DNA of 64,000 nt from Tillus elongatus (taxonomy: Eukaryota; Arthropoda; Insecta; Coleoptera; Cleridae), in NCBI GenBank assembly GCA_964006375.1, contig OZ023265.1, positions 149,327,769 to 149,391,768 of the forward strand. The letters run 5' to 3'. Made by a program: the position numbers and the translations under genes. Each line of letters opens with the position of its first letter. Within the stretch, counting starts at the first letter, position 1. Of this stretch, positions 26,164-36,525 are shown piece by piece. The notes under the pieces are model-generated. The model saw only the letters and a list, made by a program, of their open reading frames with translations. It made no database searches and was not told where the DNA came from.

Positions 26164-26711
26164 CTATTATATTCTATTTATACAAGAACTACACTGTCTA
26201 AGAAATAATGTTATGTTACAAAGCACTTCAATAGACGTATGTGCGGTGTTGCCACATCTCCAGAATTTCCCCAACATCTGGGAATTTTTGCACAATCTGG
26301 CAACACCGCCTCCCCACCCCCCTGGGGGTGCCTGGGGTGACCCCCCTCAGGCGAAGTCTCAACCCTCTAGGACCAGAAATAACGAAGTTACCAACTTGTA
26401 CCCCGTCGGAACGGATAACTGAGGTCTGCACATTCCGAACACCCTGTATATACGCACATTCCGAACACCCTGTATATACACCCTATATACGCAGAGAACC
26501 CTTACACCCTGTATACGCAGAGAGATCTTATAGTTCGAGAAACACCTCTTGTGTAACATAGGAGTGGTGACCACATTTGGATCATCCTGTATACACATCC
26601 CCCTGTATACACACGGGACCGATCTGTATTCACAGAACCTTCTAGTAAAAGAAGGTCCTGGAACGTTCTGGAATGGAACTCTCTAGAAAGGAGGGGAAGG
26701 TACGGCGAGTA

Positions 26712-26755
26712 TATAAAAGCGAGAGCAAGCCAGCCCGAGTTTAGTTCAGTTCAGT
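26712..26755 (+). promoter_or_regulatory. LTR core promoter (TATA box and initiator)
   Basis: TATAAAA at 26712-26718, followed about 30 bases later by TCAGT initiator-like motifs at 26746-26755. The spacing suits arthropod pol II start sites, so transcription of the retrotransposon probably begins here. Confidence 0.65.
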
Positions 26756-26922
26756 AAGAGAATGTGGTAGTGACTTGAGGAAGCAGTGTAAAGTGTTAAG
26801 AGAGTAGCTACTGTAGTAGCAGTGTAGAGACTTGTGTGCAGATTAGTAATTGTAGACAGTAAATTAAGTGTTTTGTGAGAGAGACATTCTAGAAATTTTA
26901 TTGTATCCATATTTAGAGTGTA

Positions 26923-26928
26923 AATAAA
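26923..26928 (+). terminator. LTR polyadenylation signal
   Basis: AATAAA near the LTR end. Used in the 3' LTR copy it would end the genomic RNA downstream of the repeated region. Confidence 0.6.
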
Positions 26929-26988
26929 GTTGTTTTGTTAAAATTAAAAAGTCTCACTTATCCAGAACCCGGAGAAAACGCAACAATT

Positions 26989-27009
26989 TGGTGTCAGAAG
27001 TGTGGGATA
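26989..27009 (+). promoter_or_regulatory. primer binding site
   Basis: TGGTGTCAGAAGTGTGGGAT begins 3 bases after the 5' LTR. Its start complements a tRNA 3' end including CCA, and the sequence resembles sites matched by leucine tRNA in other insect gypsy elements. The tRNA identity is from memory of the family and was not checked. Confidence 0.6.
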
Positions 27010-27045
27010 AGTGAGTGAAGAAGTGAACCGGCAAGCTAGCTGTAA

Positions 27046-28305
27046 ATGGTAAACACCAGATCGACTGACTACGACAAGATGGCTGAAATCAAAGAGTTGA
27101 TGGACTTTCTGAAAAGACAACGCGAAGAAGACGACAGAAGACGACAAGAGGAAGAACAGAGGCGTCTTGAAGATAAAGAAGAACTCAAGAAGCAACGCGA
27201 AGAAGACAAAGAAGACCTCCGAAGTATGTTCCACAATATGAGAGTTGATGTAAAAGAAGAAATTGAACAGATCAACGAACAAATAGAAAATGTGGACTAT
27301 AAAATAGGAGTGGTGAACAGTAAAGTGGAAAATGCAACAGAGGATTGGAACAAACGATGGGAAGAAGTTGAAGGGTTGAAAGAACAAATGAAGATGATGA
27401 TGAAAGGCACAGAAGTCAGACATAGAGAACTGACAGAACAGGTGATGGGCCAAACTGATAGAACTCAACCAAGAGGAGTTACTGGAATGTCCCCAGCTCA
27501 AAATTGTCCGGAAGAAGATATGCCAATCGTGCAGCGGCCTCATGGAACCTTGAAGCCGCCGACTTTCGACGGAGAAACATCGTGGCCAATGTACAGGAGG
27601 CAGTTTGAAGCGGCAGCTCTCAGCAATGGGTGGAGCGAACAACAGGCAGCAACTGCTCTAATTCTCTCGCTTCGAGGTAAAGCCCTAGAAATCCTCCAGA
27701 ACATCCCGGAGTCGAAACAGCAAAACTACTTAACAGTGATACAGGCCCTAGATTTGAGATATGGTAACAAGTACATGAGCCAGGTCTACCAGACACAACT
27801 AAAGTCAAGGGTCCAAAAGCCAAATGAGACGCTGCAAGAATTTAGTGCCGAAGTGGAGAAAATTGTGCGACTGGCATATCCCCAAGCCCCAGAAGAATTT
27901 GTCAACCAGATTACCGTCCAGACCTTCATCGATGGGGTACTTGACAATGAAATGCAACAAGCTTTGAGGCTCGGAAGCATTTATGGTTTGGAATTTGAAG
28001 CAGCCAAGAATGCATCTCAACCTCGCCGCAACAGGCTGCGCGAAGTGAAGGAGATAGAGGACTTTGCAGACACGACAGCAGAACTAAGGCAAGAAATGAA
28101 GTTGATAAAAGAAGCCATAAGCAAGCTCACTGTACCGGTTGGGGCACGTAGGACGAAAGCAGATTGGTCAGACATAGAATGCTACAAGTGTGGTAGGAAA
28201 GGGCACATAAGTAGGCAGTGCTCACAAACCCAACAGGTGGCTCGCAGAAGACAAGAATATACCAACAGTGAGCGGCGTCAGGGAAACGACCTGACGCCAG
28301 TGTAA
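27046..28305 (+). CDS. gag: Gag polyprotein of Ty3/gypsy element
   Basis: Intact 419-residue ORF beginning 60 bases after the LTR. It encodes the capsid/nucleocapsid protein that packages element RNA into cytoplasmic particles. Residues about 10-130 are highly charged and predicted coiled coil. The middle has a retrotransposon gag core (TFDGETSWPMYRRQFEAAA, then LILSLRGKALEILQNIP). A single CCHC zinc knuckle, CYKCGRKGHISRQC, spans residues 379-392. The ORF ends in QGNDLTPV, where GGA-AAC codons form part of a slippery heptamer. Downstream pol is in the -1 frame and overlaps by about 34 bases. No disruption is seen and the LTRs are nearly identical, so this copy may be expressible. Confidence 0.93.
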   Translation: MVNTRSTDYDKMAEIKELMDFLKRQREEDDRRRQEEEQRRLEDKEELKKQREEDKEDLRSMFHNMRVDVKEEIEQINEQIENVDYKIGVVNSKVENATEDWNKRWEEVEGLKEQMKMMMKGTEVRHRELTEQVMGQTDRTQPRGVTGMSPAQNCPEEDMPIVQRPHGTLKPPTFDGETSWPMYRRQFEAAALSNGWSEQQAATALILSLRGKALEILQNIPESKQQNYLTVIQALDLRYGNKYMSQVYQTQLKSRVQKPNETLQEFSAEVEKIVRLAYPQAPEEFVNQITVQTFIDGVLDNEMQQALRLGSIYGLEFEAAKNASQPRRNRLREVKEIEDFADTTAELRQEMKLIKEAISKLTVPVGARRTKADWSDIECYKCGRKGHISRQCSQTQQVARRRQEYTNSERRQGNDLTPV

Positions 28306-28323
28306 GGGGGCGGCAGCTGGCGT
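28281..28323 (+). promoter_or_regulatory. -1 programmed ribosomal frameshift signal (gag/pol)
   Basis: GGGAAAC at 28281-28287 sits in gag phase as G GGA AAC, a canonical X XXY YYZ slippery heptamer. Six bases later ACGCCAG (28294-28300) can pair perfectly with CTGGCGT (28317-28323), a 7-bp stem enclosing the gag stop codon in its loop. The -1 frame is open from 28272 onward and enters protease. Confidence 0.72.
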
Positions 28324-31300
28324 GCGAGTCCCAAGGCCCCAAAGTCAAGGTCTCCACTATCCGACGCTACCACGAGAGCCTCGTTATACCTGGCAGCATA
28401 GACGGAAGACAATGCAGTTTCACCATCGATACTGGTGCCACTAGATCCGTTGTACGTCCAGACATGTTGCCAAACAGGTCCGCACTCACGACCAACAAAC
28501 AGCCTGTGTTGGAGACGGCAAAAGGAGATAGGATACCTGTGCATGGAGAGGCCACTGTTTTCATTAGGCTGGGCAGTACTGAGCTACAGGTAAGGGCTGT
28601 CGTCGCAGAAATCGTCGACGAATTTATTCTGGGCCTGGATTTAATGGAAGATTTCGATGTCCTGTCAGTAGACTTCCAGAATAAGATCTTGAAAATCGGT
28701 AACGAAGAGTTGTATTTATCTCCAACAGCAGGCGAAGCTAATCCCAGGGTGAGACTTATTGTCGACGAGGATACACGGATTCCTGGTAACAGTGAGAAGA
28801 TTGTCAGAGCCAGACTAGAGAAGAAACTTGATGGTATGTCTGCTCTCATAGCGGAGCCCCTAAAAGATAGACATGATGGTGCCCTCGTCGCACGATGCTT
28901 AGTAGACCCGAAGAGGACAATACCCATAAGAGTGGCTAACGTGCAAACTAACAGGGTCACATTGAAGAAAGGTGAGGTTATCGCCACTTGCGAGCCCATT
29001 GACCGAGTGACGTTGTCAAGAAAGGTGACACCCACGGCATTAGACAGAAGACTGCCAGTAGAAATGGTAGAGCGGTTCAAGAATTCTTGGGGCCAATTGA
29101 ACGACATGGAGATGGAAATGGCCCTGAAGTTCGTATTGGAAGAGGCCGATATTTTCGCTCAAGATAAAATCACAGGTCGTACGAGTCTAGTGCAACACAG
29201 AATTAATACTGGCGACGCAAGACCAATTAGACAGCCGCCGAGAAGACTGCCTTTTGCCAAGCAATCAGAAATCAAGGCGATGGTTAACGAAATGCTGGAA
29301 GATGGTGTGATTGAGGAGTCTAATAGTCCTTGGTCGTCCCCAGTAGTTTTGGTCACCAAGAAAGACGGCACTATGAGATTTTGCGTGGACTATAGGAAGC
29401 TGAATGATGTCACCAAGAAAGACAGTTATCCCCTGCCCCGGATCGACGACACTTTGAACACTTTGGCCGGATCAAAGTGGTTCTCTACATTAGACCTGAA
29501 AAGTGGCTACTGGCAAGTAGAACTCCATAAAGACGATAAGGAGAAGACTGCTTTTTCAACCGGGAATGGGTTGTACCAATTCAAGGTCATGCCATTCGGC
29601 TTATGTAATGCTCCTGCCACCTTCGAGCGACTAATGGAGTTAGTGCTGAGAGGACTGACATGGGAAACATGCCTGGTGTATCTCGATGATGTCATGGTGA
29701 TTGGAAGGACTTTCGATGAACACCTGTCGAATCTGAAGCAAGTTTTCTCCAGGCTGAGAGGTGCCAATCTGCAACTTAATCCCAAGAAATGCGTCCTCTT
29801 CCAGAAGAAAGTGAGTTTCCTCGGACATGTCGTTTCTGAGAAAGGGATAGAAACTGATCCAGAGAAAATAAAGGCAGTAAGAGACTGGCCTGTGCCGAGG
29901 AACAAACATGAGGTCAGAAGTTTTCTGGGACTTTGCAGCTACTACCGACGCTTTGTGAAGTACTTCAGCAGCATTGCGAAACCTCTGCATAGCCTGACTG
30001 AAAATAAGGTCGAGTTTATCTGGTCACCAGATTGCCAAGAGTCTTTTAGAGAACTCAAACATCGTCTTCTCACTGCTCCTATACTGGCTTATCCTCAGGA
30101 CGAAGGACTGTTCATACTGGACACCGATGCTTCCCAGTATGGCATTGGGGCAGTACTCTCGCAGCTCCAAGCCGGAGAAGAAGTTGTGATAGGCTACTTC
30201 AGCAAAACGTTCGGAAAAGCAGAAAGGAATTACTGTGTAACCCGGAAAGAACTGCTGGCAGTTGTAAGATCCATCGAACATTTCCACAGCTTCCTGTATG
30301 GAAGAACATTCCGCGTGAGGTCGGATCACTCTGCTCTGCAATGGCTTCTGAACTTTAGAAATCCCGAAGGACAGATAGCCCGATGGATAGAGAAACTGCA
30401 GAGCTACGACTTCCGGATTGAACATCGAAAAGGAAGAAGTCACGCCAATGCAGACAGCCTGTCAAGAAGACCATGTTCAGTGCATGAATGTAAATTTTGC
30501 GAGAGACAAGAGAACAAAGAGATCGACAAAGTAACTCATCAGATCAAACAACTGGTGACGGAACAGGAGAATAACACCGATCTAGACGTAAATCTTGAAT
30601 ACATCAGAGACGCACAGAAGACAGATCCAGACTTGAAAAGTATTAGAGAATGGCTCGAAAAGGGGAAAAGACCTGAGTGGCACGATGTGTCCCGGCTTGG
30701 GGCAGAGGTTAAAGGCTACTGGCTACAGTGGGACTCCTTGTGCCTAAAGAATGACTTGATCACTCGAAAATGGGAAACTGTCGATGGTAGAGACTGTATA
30801 TACCAGACTGTTGTGCCAAGTGAGTGCATAGACAGTGTTCTTCATGAGTTACACAATAGTAGAAGTGGAGGCCACTTTGGGGTCAACAGGACTCTCGCCA
30901 GAGTCAGGGACCGCTTCTATTGGATAAATTGCCGAAGAAGCGTGGAAGAATGGTGCAAACGGTGTGACCAGTGTGCTTCAAAGAAAGGACCAAAGACCCG
31001 ATCCAGAGGAAAAATGATGCAGTACATCTCAGGTGCACCGTGGGAGAGAGTTGCCGTAGACATCGCAGGACCTTTTCCCATCACAGAGTCTGGGAACAGA
31101 TACATAATGGTGGCGATGGACTACTTCTCGAAATGGCCTGAAGTTGCGCCGATGCCCAACCAAGAGGCAACGACCGTGGCAGAAGCCCTGATGGAAAATG
31201 TCATATCACGGCATGGCGTACCCTTGGAGATTCACACCGACCAGGGCCGGAATTTCGAATCAGAGGTCTGGAAGAGCCTAATGGACTTGCTAGGCATAAA

Positions 31301-31940
31301 GAAAACGAGAACAACGCCACTCCACCCTCAATCAGACGGCATGGTAGAACGACATAACAGGACCATTAATCAGTATCTTGCTATGTTTGTTGACGAGAAT
31401 CAGAGAACCTGGGACAAGCTGATACCTCTGTTCCTCCTAGCTTACAGAAGCTCTCAGCATGAATCTACCGGCTACACTCCATCCATGATGTTGACCGGCA
31501 GAGAGATGCGGCTACCAATCGACATGACGAGACCACCACCGAACGAGGACATAGCGGACCTAGCTACGTTACCTGAGTATGTCGCCGACCTAGAAGGAAA
31601 ACTGCGCACTATACACAGATGTGTCAGAGATAGGCTCCTCTTAAGCAGTGACCGGATGAAGATGCGCTTGGATCGCAGAGCAACACCCCATACATTCAAG
31701 GAAGGTGATGCAGTGTGGCTGTACCAACCAACAAGGAGAAAGGGCCTCAGTCCCAAACTTCAGAAACCATGGGAAGGGCCATACTTGGTGACTAAGAAAA
31801 TTAACGACCTAGTCTACAGAATCCAGCTGTCTCCAAGAACTAAACCCAAAGTTGTTCACATAGAGAGGTTGAGTCCCTATCGGGGCAACGAACCCCCAAG
31901 TTGGCGGCCGGTAAATACTGTTCGGGACGAACAGTCTTAA
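28287..31940 (+). CDS. pol: Pol polyprotein (protease-RT-RNase H-integrase) of Ty3/gypsy element
   Basis: Open in the -1 frame relative to gag. The first AUG is at 28464, but protease lies upstream of it (TIDTGATRSVV, catalytic DTG at 28428-28436), so expression by frameshifting is more likely and the start given is the slip site. About 1,217 residues follow: reverse transcriptase (FCVDYRKLND, LDLKSGYWQV, YLDD at 29679), RNase H (ILDTDASQYGIGAVLSQ, RSDHSALQWL), integrase with its HHCC zinc domain (HELHNS to CDQCASKKG) and DDE acids (VAVDIAGPF, HTDQGRNFES, SDGMVERHNRT), and a C-terminal GPY/F module (WEGPYLV). This is the gypsy domain order. There is no env ORF. All catalytic motifs are intact. 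Confidence 0.95.
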   Translation, partial: RPDASVRGRQLACESQGPKVKVSTIRRYHESLVIPGSIDGRQCSFTIDTGATRSVVRPDMLPNRSALTTNKQPVLETAKGDRIPVHGEATVFIRLGSTELQVRAVVAEIVDEFILGLDLMEDFDVLSVDFQNKILKIGNEELYLSPTAGEANPRVRLIVDEDTRIPGNSEKIVRARLEKKLDGMSALIAEPLKDRHDGALVARCLVDPKRTIPIRVANVQTNRVTLKKGEVIATCEPIDRVTLSRKVTPTALDRRLPVEMVERFKNSWGQLNDMEMEMALKFVLEEADIFAQDKITGRTSLVQHRINTGDARPIRQPPRRLPFAKQSEIKAMVNEMLEDGVIEESNSPWSSPVVLVTKKDGTMRFCVDYRKLNDVTKKDSYPLPRIDDTLNTLAGSKWFSTLDLKSGYWQVELHKDDKEKTAFSTGNGLYQFKVMPFGLCNAPATFERLMELVLRGLTWETCLVYLDDVMVIGRTFDEHLSNLKQVFSRLRGANLQLNPKKCVLFQKKVSFLGHVVSEKGIETDPEKIKAVRDWPVPRNKHEVRSFLGLCSYYRRFVKYFSSIAKPLHSLTENKVEFIWSPDCQESFRELKHRLLTAPILAYPQDEGLFILDTDASQYGIGAVLSQLQAGEEVVIGYFSKTFGKAERNYCVTRKELLAVVRSIEHFHSFLYGRTFRVRSDHSALQWLLNFRNPEGQIARWIEKLQSYDFRIEHRKGRSHANADSLSRRPCSVHECKFCERQENKEIDKVTHQIKQLVTEQENNTDLDVNLEYIRDAQKTDPDLKSIREWLEKGKRPEWHDVSRLGAEVKGYWLQWDSLCLKNDLITRKWETVDGRDCIYQTVVPSECIDSVLHELHNSRSGGHFGVNRTLARVRDRFYWINCRRSVEEWCKRCDQCASKKGPKTRSRGKMMQYISGAPWERVAVDIAGPFPITESGNRYIMVAMDYFSKWPEVAPMPNQEATTVAEALMENVISRHGVPLEIHTDQGRNFESEVWKSLMDLLGIKKTRTTPLHPQSDGMVERHNRTINQYLAMFVDENQRTWDKLIPLFLLAYRSSQHESTGYTPSMMLTGREMRLPIDMTRPPPNEDIADLATLPEYVADLEGKLRTIHRCVRDRLLLSSDRMKMRLDRRATPHTFKEGDAVWLYQPTRRKGLSPKLQKPWEGPYLVTKKINDLVYRIQLSPRTKPKVVHIERLSPYRGNEPPSWRPVNTVRDEQS

Positions 31941-31952
31941 GGAGGGGGGCAG
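31939..31952 (+). promoter_or_regulatory. polypurine tract
   Basis: AAGGAGGGGGGCAG directly abuts the 3' LTR and overlaps the pol stop codon. It would prime plus-strand DNA synthesis. Confidence 0.8.
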
Positions 31953-32698
31953 TGTTACAAAGCACTTCAATAGACGTATGTGCGGTGTTGCCACATCTCC
32001 AGAATTTCCCCAACATCTGGGAATTTTTGCACAATCTGGCAACACCGCCTCCCCACCCCCCTGGGGGTGCCTGGGGTGACCCCCCTCAGGCGAAGTCTCA
32101 ACCCTCTAGGACCAGAAATAACGAAGTTACCAACTTGTACCCCGTCGGAACGGATAACTGAGGTCTGCACATTCCGAACACCCTGTATATACACCCTATA
32201 TACGCAGAGAACCCTTACACCCTGTATACGCAGAGAGATCTTATAGTTCGAGAAACACCTCTTGTGTAACATAGGAGTGGTGACCACATTTGGATCATCC
32301 TGTATACACATCCCCCTGTATACACACGGGACCGATCTGTATTCACAGAACCTTCTAGTAAAAGAAGGTCCTGGAACGTTCTGGAATGGAACTCTCTAGA
32401 AAGGAGGGGAAGGTACGGCGAGTATATAAAAGCGAGAGCAAGCCAGCCCGAGTTTAGTTCAGTTCAGTAAGAGAATGTGGTAGTGACTTGAAGAAGCAGT
32501 GTAAAGTGTTAAGAGAGTAGCTACTGTAGTAGCAGTGTAGAGACTTGTGTGCAGATTAGTAATTGTAGACAGTAAATTAAGTGTTTTGTGAGAGAGACAT
32601 TCTAGAAATTTTATTGTATCCATATTTAGAGTGTAAATAAAGTTGTTTTGTTAAAATTAAAAAGTCTCACTTATCCAGAACCCGGAGAAAACGCAACA
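31953..32698 (+). mobile_element. 3' LTR of Ty3/gypsy retrotransposon
   Basis: 746 bp, same ends as the 5' LTR and followed by the target duplication GTTA at 32699-32702. It carries one copy of the 26-bp unit present twice in the 5' LTR. TATA box near 32423-32430 and AATAAA near 32636-32641. Confidence 0.95.
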
Positions 32699-32702
32699 GT
32701 TA

Positions 32703-33356
32703 GTTTATTGCCGGTATGACATAATGGTTAAGAAAATTTAAAATCTCTTCGGGGAGGTTACAACTTGTGAAGACTTTTATGTATCAGTTTTTAGAAGTCT
32801 ATCTTTGATAGTTTTCTGTTTGACAGACGGAAACCGCAAATAGCTCTATGTATTGGTATTCTTATTTTATTACACCCAGTCGCGTAAATAGGTGTGAAAA
32901 GTGACAGTCGTAGTGTAAATATTAATCAACCACGTATGGGGGTAATTCATATTCCGTCCAGCTTCGTGACAGTTTATACGACGCAACAAGGCATACATCT
33001 CATTTCTCTGCCTTCAATTATTTATATGCTTGTCACACTCTTCATTTTCTTTGTTTTTATTGCCAATATACCTATATCATATGATGTATCAAAGGACCTA
33101 GTTTGCGGATTGAGGGAGTGAAGATTTGTTATTGTAACACACAGCATGTTAGGAAATCCAAAAGTCATCGAAATGTCGATGTTCTATGAAATGAGTTCTA
33201 AAAGCTGCAATTTAAAAGATTTTGGAAAAAGCAGGCGCGGAAAAAGCTGTAAACTAGGAACGATGTATTCATTACATAATGATTCGATTTTTGGATCATA
33301 TAAATAGTATTCATAACATCGGCTGTAGGATGGAGATAAAGTCAAATGAAAAAAGT
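32703..33356. other. no gene seen
   Basis: Unassigned AT-rich sequence between the retrotransposon and a solo HINE-like end. A 75-codon hydrophobic frame near 32894-33121 has no support beyond being open. Confidence 0.45.
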
Positions 33357-33425
33357 TGGGGGCGCAGCAAGTGCGTTATGGTAGCGAATTTTCATGAAAT
33401 GCTTCAAATTTGAATATCTGAATTT
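33357..33425 (-). repeat. solo HINE-like 3' terminus
   Basis: GGGGGCGCAGCAAGTGCGTT followed by ATGGTAGCGAATTTTCATG is the reverse complement of the family 3' end. Nothing else of the family is attached. Confidence 0.55.
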
Positions 33426-33430
33426 TATAT

Positions 33431-33905
33431 AATACGAGGGAAGACTGAAATCAAAATTACCTAACCAAGAATAAAAAGATTTAGAGGAAAAGCAAACTTT
33501 TATTTTTCGATATAGAAACACACTTAATCCAACGCCTTTTGGGTGGCAAATATACTTTTATCTTGTTTTGTTGTGTGAGTCCAGTGCAATCCCCACATTT
33601 CATCACCCTTTACAACTTTGCAAACAGATCTCGACCACGAGTTGCAGCTGCAAGGTTTTCTTCACAGTATTCTTGGAATTCAGCGCAGACAATTTATTCA
33701 TCTCCAAATTTTTATGCAAAATTATCAACAACACAAACGCTTCCCAGATCCATGTTTCATAAGCGACAATGAAATTCGCCAACACCATACCACCATTGCT
33801 TTCATTTTCTTGATGCTGACTTTGGTGTTTGCCTACACAGGTCGTTTACTTCTGGACATCTCCAGTGGAATCCCTGCCTCATTATTGACAGCATTGTCAT
33901 AATTT
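33431..33905 (-). pseudogene. possible mariner-like transposon 3' remnant
   Basis: The left edge TACGAGGG resembles a mariner terminus. On the minus strand RRWIKCVSISKNKSLLFL recalls the RW.KC ending of mariner transposases. The remaining translation is heavily disrupted and no catalytic motif could be read, so the assignment is weak. Confidence 0.35.
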
Positions 33906-34087
33906 TATTTAAAAATATTATAGACAATGTTTACCATACATAGCAGAGCGTTGAGCGCGCATGCGTGTGTGTGTGTGCAGTCTCGCTTGCATGTATGCGT
34001 GCGTATTTGCTTGAGTGTATCTGAGAGTGTGTATGTATAATGTGTACAACTAAATTAAATAATGATTATTCGCTTAGTTTATTCTTC

Positions 34088-34130
34088 CGTCTAATGACGC
34101 TAACTTTGTTAGCGAATCGAATGTCAGGCC
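34088..34130 (+). ncRNA. hammerhead-ribozyme-like motif, degenerate
   Basis: CTAATGA, stem GCTAAC/GTTAGC with a TTT loop, then GAATC, GAAT and GTCAGG. It is a mutated copy of the motif at 23.3 and 53.5 kb. It lies about 300 bp upstream of a Penelope-like GIY-YIG remnant on the same strand, which fits the known association of hammerheads with Penelope LTR-like repeats. Confidence 0.4.
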
Positions 34131-34419
34131 TAAAAACTGCAGTGTGATGAACTTGGTTTTCCAAATTGTACTAGTCAGTGCTCATCACAGGTGCCATACT
34201 TCACTCTCTAAAAAGAGGTCTCATGAAATGCTTCAAATTCGTGCACAGGGCAAGAACAATATCAGATGGGCACAAATTGGAAGGGGAATTGAGAAAACTA
34301 AAAGAAAGTACTACAACAAAACTGGTACAGTCGAGCACATAAGAAACGTCATGAGAGAATATGAGAATCTACGCTCCAGAAATGAAAAATTAGCGATCAA
34401 CCAAATGCGGCGACATATC

Positions 34420-34625
34420 CAGCTTATATAAAGGGGTGTACTGCGAAAATAAGAAGACCGCTGGTGAAATACGGGGTCAAATTTAGATATTCAGCATTGG
34501 AGAAAATTCAATTAAAACGACCTAGTATTACGGACAAAATACCACAACTGCAGAAGCCAGTATATGCAGGATACATTACTCATGTGGACTAGTATATATT
34601 GGGCAAACTAATCATAAGGTAAGCT
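34420..34625 (+). pseudogene. Penelope-like element remnant (linker and GIY-YIG endonuclease start)
   Basis: One frame reads KIRRPLVKYGVKFRYSALEK then PSITDKIPQLQKPVY, the linker of Penelope-like reverse transcriptases. Another, shifted frame continues RIHYSCGLVYIGQTNHKV, the GIY-YIG nuclease motif (VYIGQT). The rest of the nuclease is cut off by a SINE beginning near 34626. The ORF upstream (34144-34431) may belong to the same element but shows no recognisable RT motif. Confidence 0.6.
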
Positions 34626-35015
34626 TGCGACATTGTATTTGAGCAAGTTGAATATCTGCATGTTCCGTCCTTCGTAGGACGCGTAAAGCTGTCGGTTCCA
34701 TGTACGTGCGATGTTGGGCACGTTAGAGATCCGTAGCCTCCTTACAGAAAGGATATGTAACATAACATACTAATAATAATACAGTAATACAGTATCTAAC
34801 ATGTTCCCATAAAACAAACAATAACCCATCCAATCATATATTATTATATCGACTTACTAAATATTATCGGGAAGTGTGTTGCCTTTGATAATGGTGACAA
34901 TGTAACGGCAACATTTCCAGGATAGTAAGGTGAAACTGCTCCCTGGCGTCAGTGATTGGCCATAGTCGCCGCGGAAATAAACCGACGTTAAAGAAACAAA
35001 ATACAATACAATATA
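34626..35015 (+). repeat. tRNA-related SINE, second copy, internally disrupted
   Basis: Matches the SINE at 22.1-22.4 kb in opposite orientation: CATTGTATTTGAGCAAGTTG at the start, a GTCGGTTCC region, and GACGTTAAAGAAACAAAATA with an A-rich tail at the end. About 100 bp of unrelated AT-rich sequence sits in the middle (34762-34865). The tRNA-like head is missing. Confidence 0.55.
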
Positions 35016-35069
35016 CCAACCTAGAATACGTTTGTTTTTTTAATTTTCTAATTAAATTTAAAAAAAAAA

Positions 35070-35753
<684 letters not shown>

Positions 35754-35900
35754 GGAAAAACTATTTTAATATTCAGTTTCAGTTGTAAATTAAATATGAG
35801 AATTATAGCTACTAGAGTGTGAAAATCTCGTGTTCTTTATCTAGCGGTATTGAACCAGTTATGTCATTATATATATTTTTAAAAGGTATATAAAAGGATA

Positions 35901-36525
35901 CGAGGGCGGGTCAATAAGTCCGTAACTTTTTGAATTTCCCGCCCCTTCACAGGAAGGGCAACACTGCTCCTGGCAACAAGCATCTATCAGTTGACTCGTG
36001 TCAAATTTTGAACAAGCTGCGTCCTTTAGTTTCTGTTAGATAGCAATTGAAAGCAGACAACCTCTTGAGTTATAACGAAAATAGAAAAAAATGAATTTAG
36101 TGTGCCCATCAAACATTATTTTTTCCGGAAAAAAACATCACTGAAGCCAAAGCTAAGCTTGATAAATACTATGGGGACTCTGCACTATCAATTTCCATGG
36201 TAAAAAAAGTGGTTTACTGAATTTCGTTGCGGTCGTACAGGCACAAATGACGCCGAACGTTCAGGAGGCCCAGTTGAAGTCGCTACACCCGAAACAATTG
36301 AACAAATTCAGTGAATTGAAAATCAGTTGAAAGTGCGGGAGATTGTGAAAGCCATATGCATATCACGTGGCTCAGAGTTTTGGATTTAGCATCATCACTT
36401 GGGTATGAGAAAGCTATCCGAAAGATGGGTGCCGCGTTTGCTCACAATCGACCACAAACGCAATCGTGCGACAACTTAGAAGGAGTGTTTCGCGTGGTTC
36501 AACCGCAATAGGGAAAAATCTAATG
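35901..36525 (+). pseudogene. mariner transposon, 5' half
   Basis: Starts with a terminal sequence CGAGGGCGGGTCAATAAGTC after TA. The decayed transposase N-terminal half follows: ITEAKAKLDKYYGDSA, SMVKKWFTEFRCGRT, NDAERSGGPVEVATPETIEQ and MRKLSERWVPRLLTIDHKRN. These are the helix-turn-helix DNA-binding region and the WVPHEL-like segment. The catalytic DD34D domain and right terminus are absent. Frameshifts and stops are present. Confidence 0.78.

Larger units (their letters stand above)
26214..26985 (+). mobile_element. 5' LTR of Ty3/gypsy retrotransposon
   Basis: 772 bp, starting TGTTACAAAGC and ending GCAACA. It is flanked on the left by the target duplication GTTA (26210-26213), which recurs after the 3' LTR. 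It differs from the 3' LTR by one extra 26-bp tandem unit (the GCACATTCCGAACACCCTGT repeat near 26428-26480) and, as far as I can see, one G/A change. It holds a TATA box, an initiator-like TCAGT and a poly(A) signal. Confidence 0.95.

Noticed and set aside
25968..26201. Poly-asparagine frame
   Set aside because: (AAT)n read as codons; asparagine runs of this kind have no gene context here.
26944..27642. 232-codon frame opposite gag
   Set aside because: Antisense shadow of the gag coding region, no domain.
28367..29107. 246-codon frame opposite pol
   Set aside because: Antisense shadow of the protease/RT region.
31940..31953. Possible env gene downstream of pol
   Set aside because: The pol stop is followed immediately by the polypurine tract and 3' LTR; there is no room for env.
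33960..34035. GT/GC-rich run as a promoter or regulatory element
   Set aside because: Looks like a decayed (TG)n microsatellite; no other evidence.
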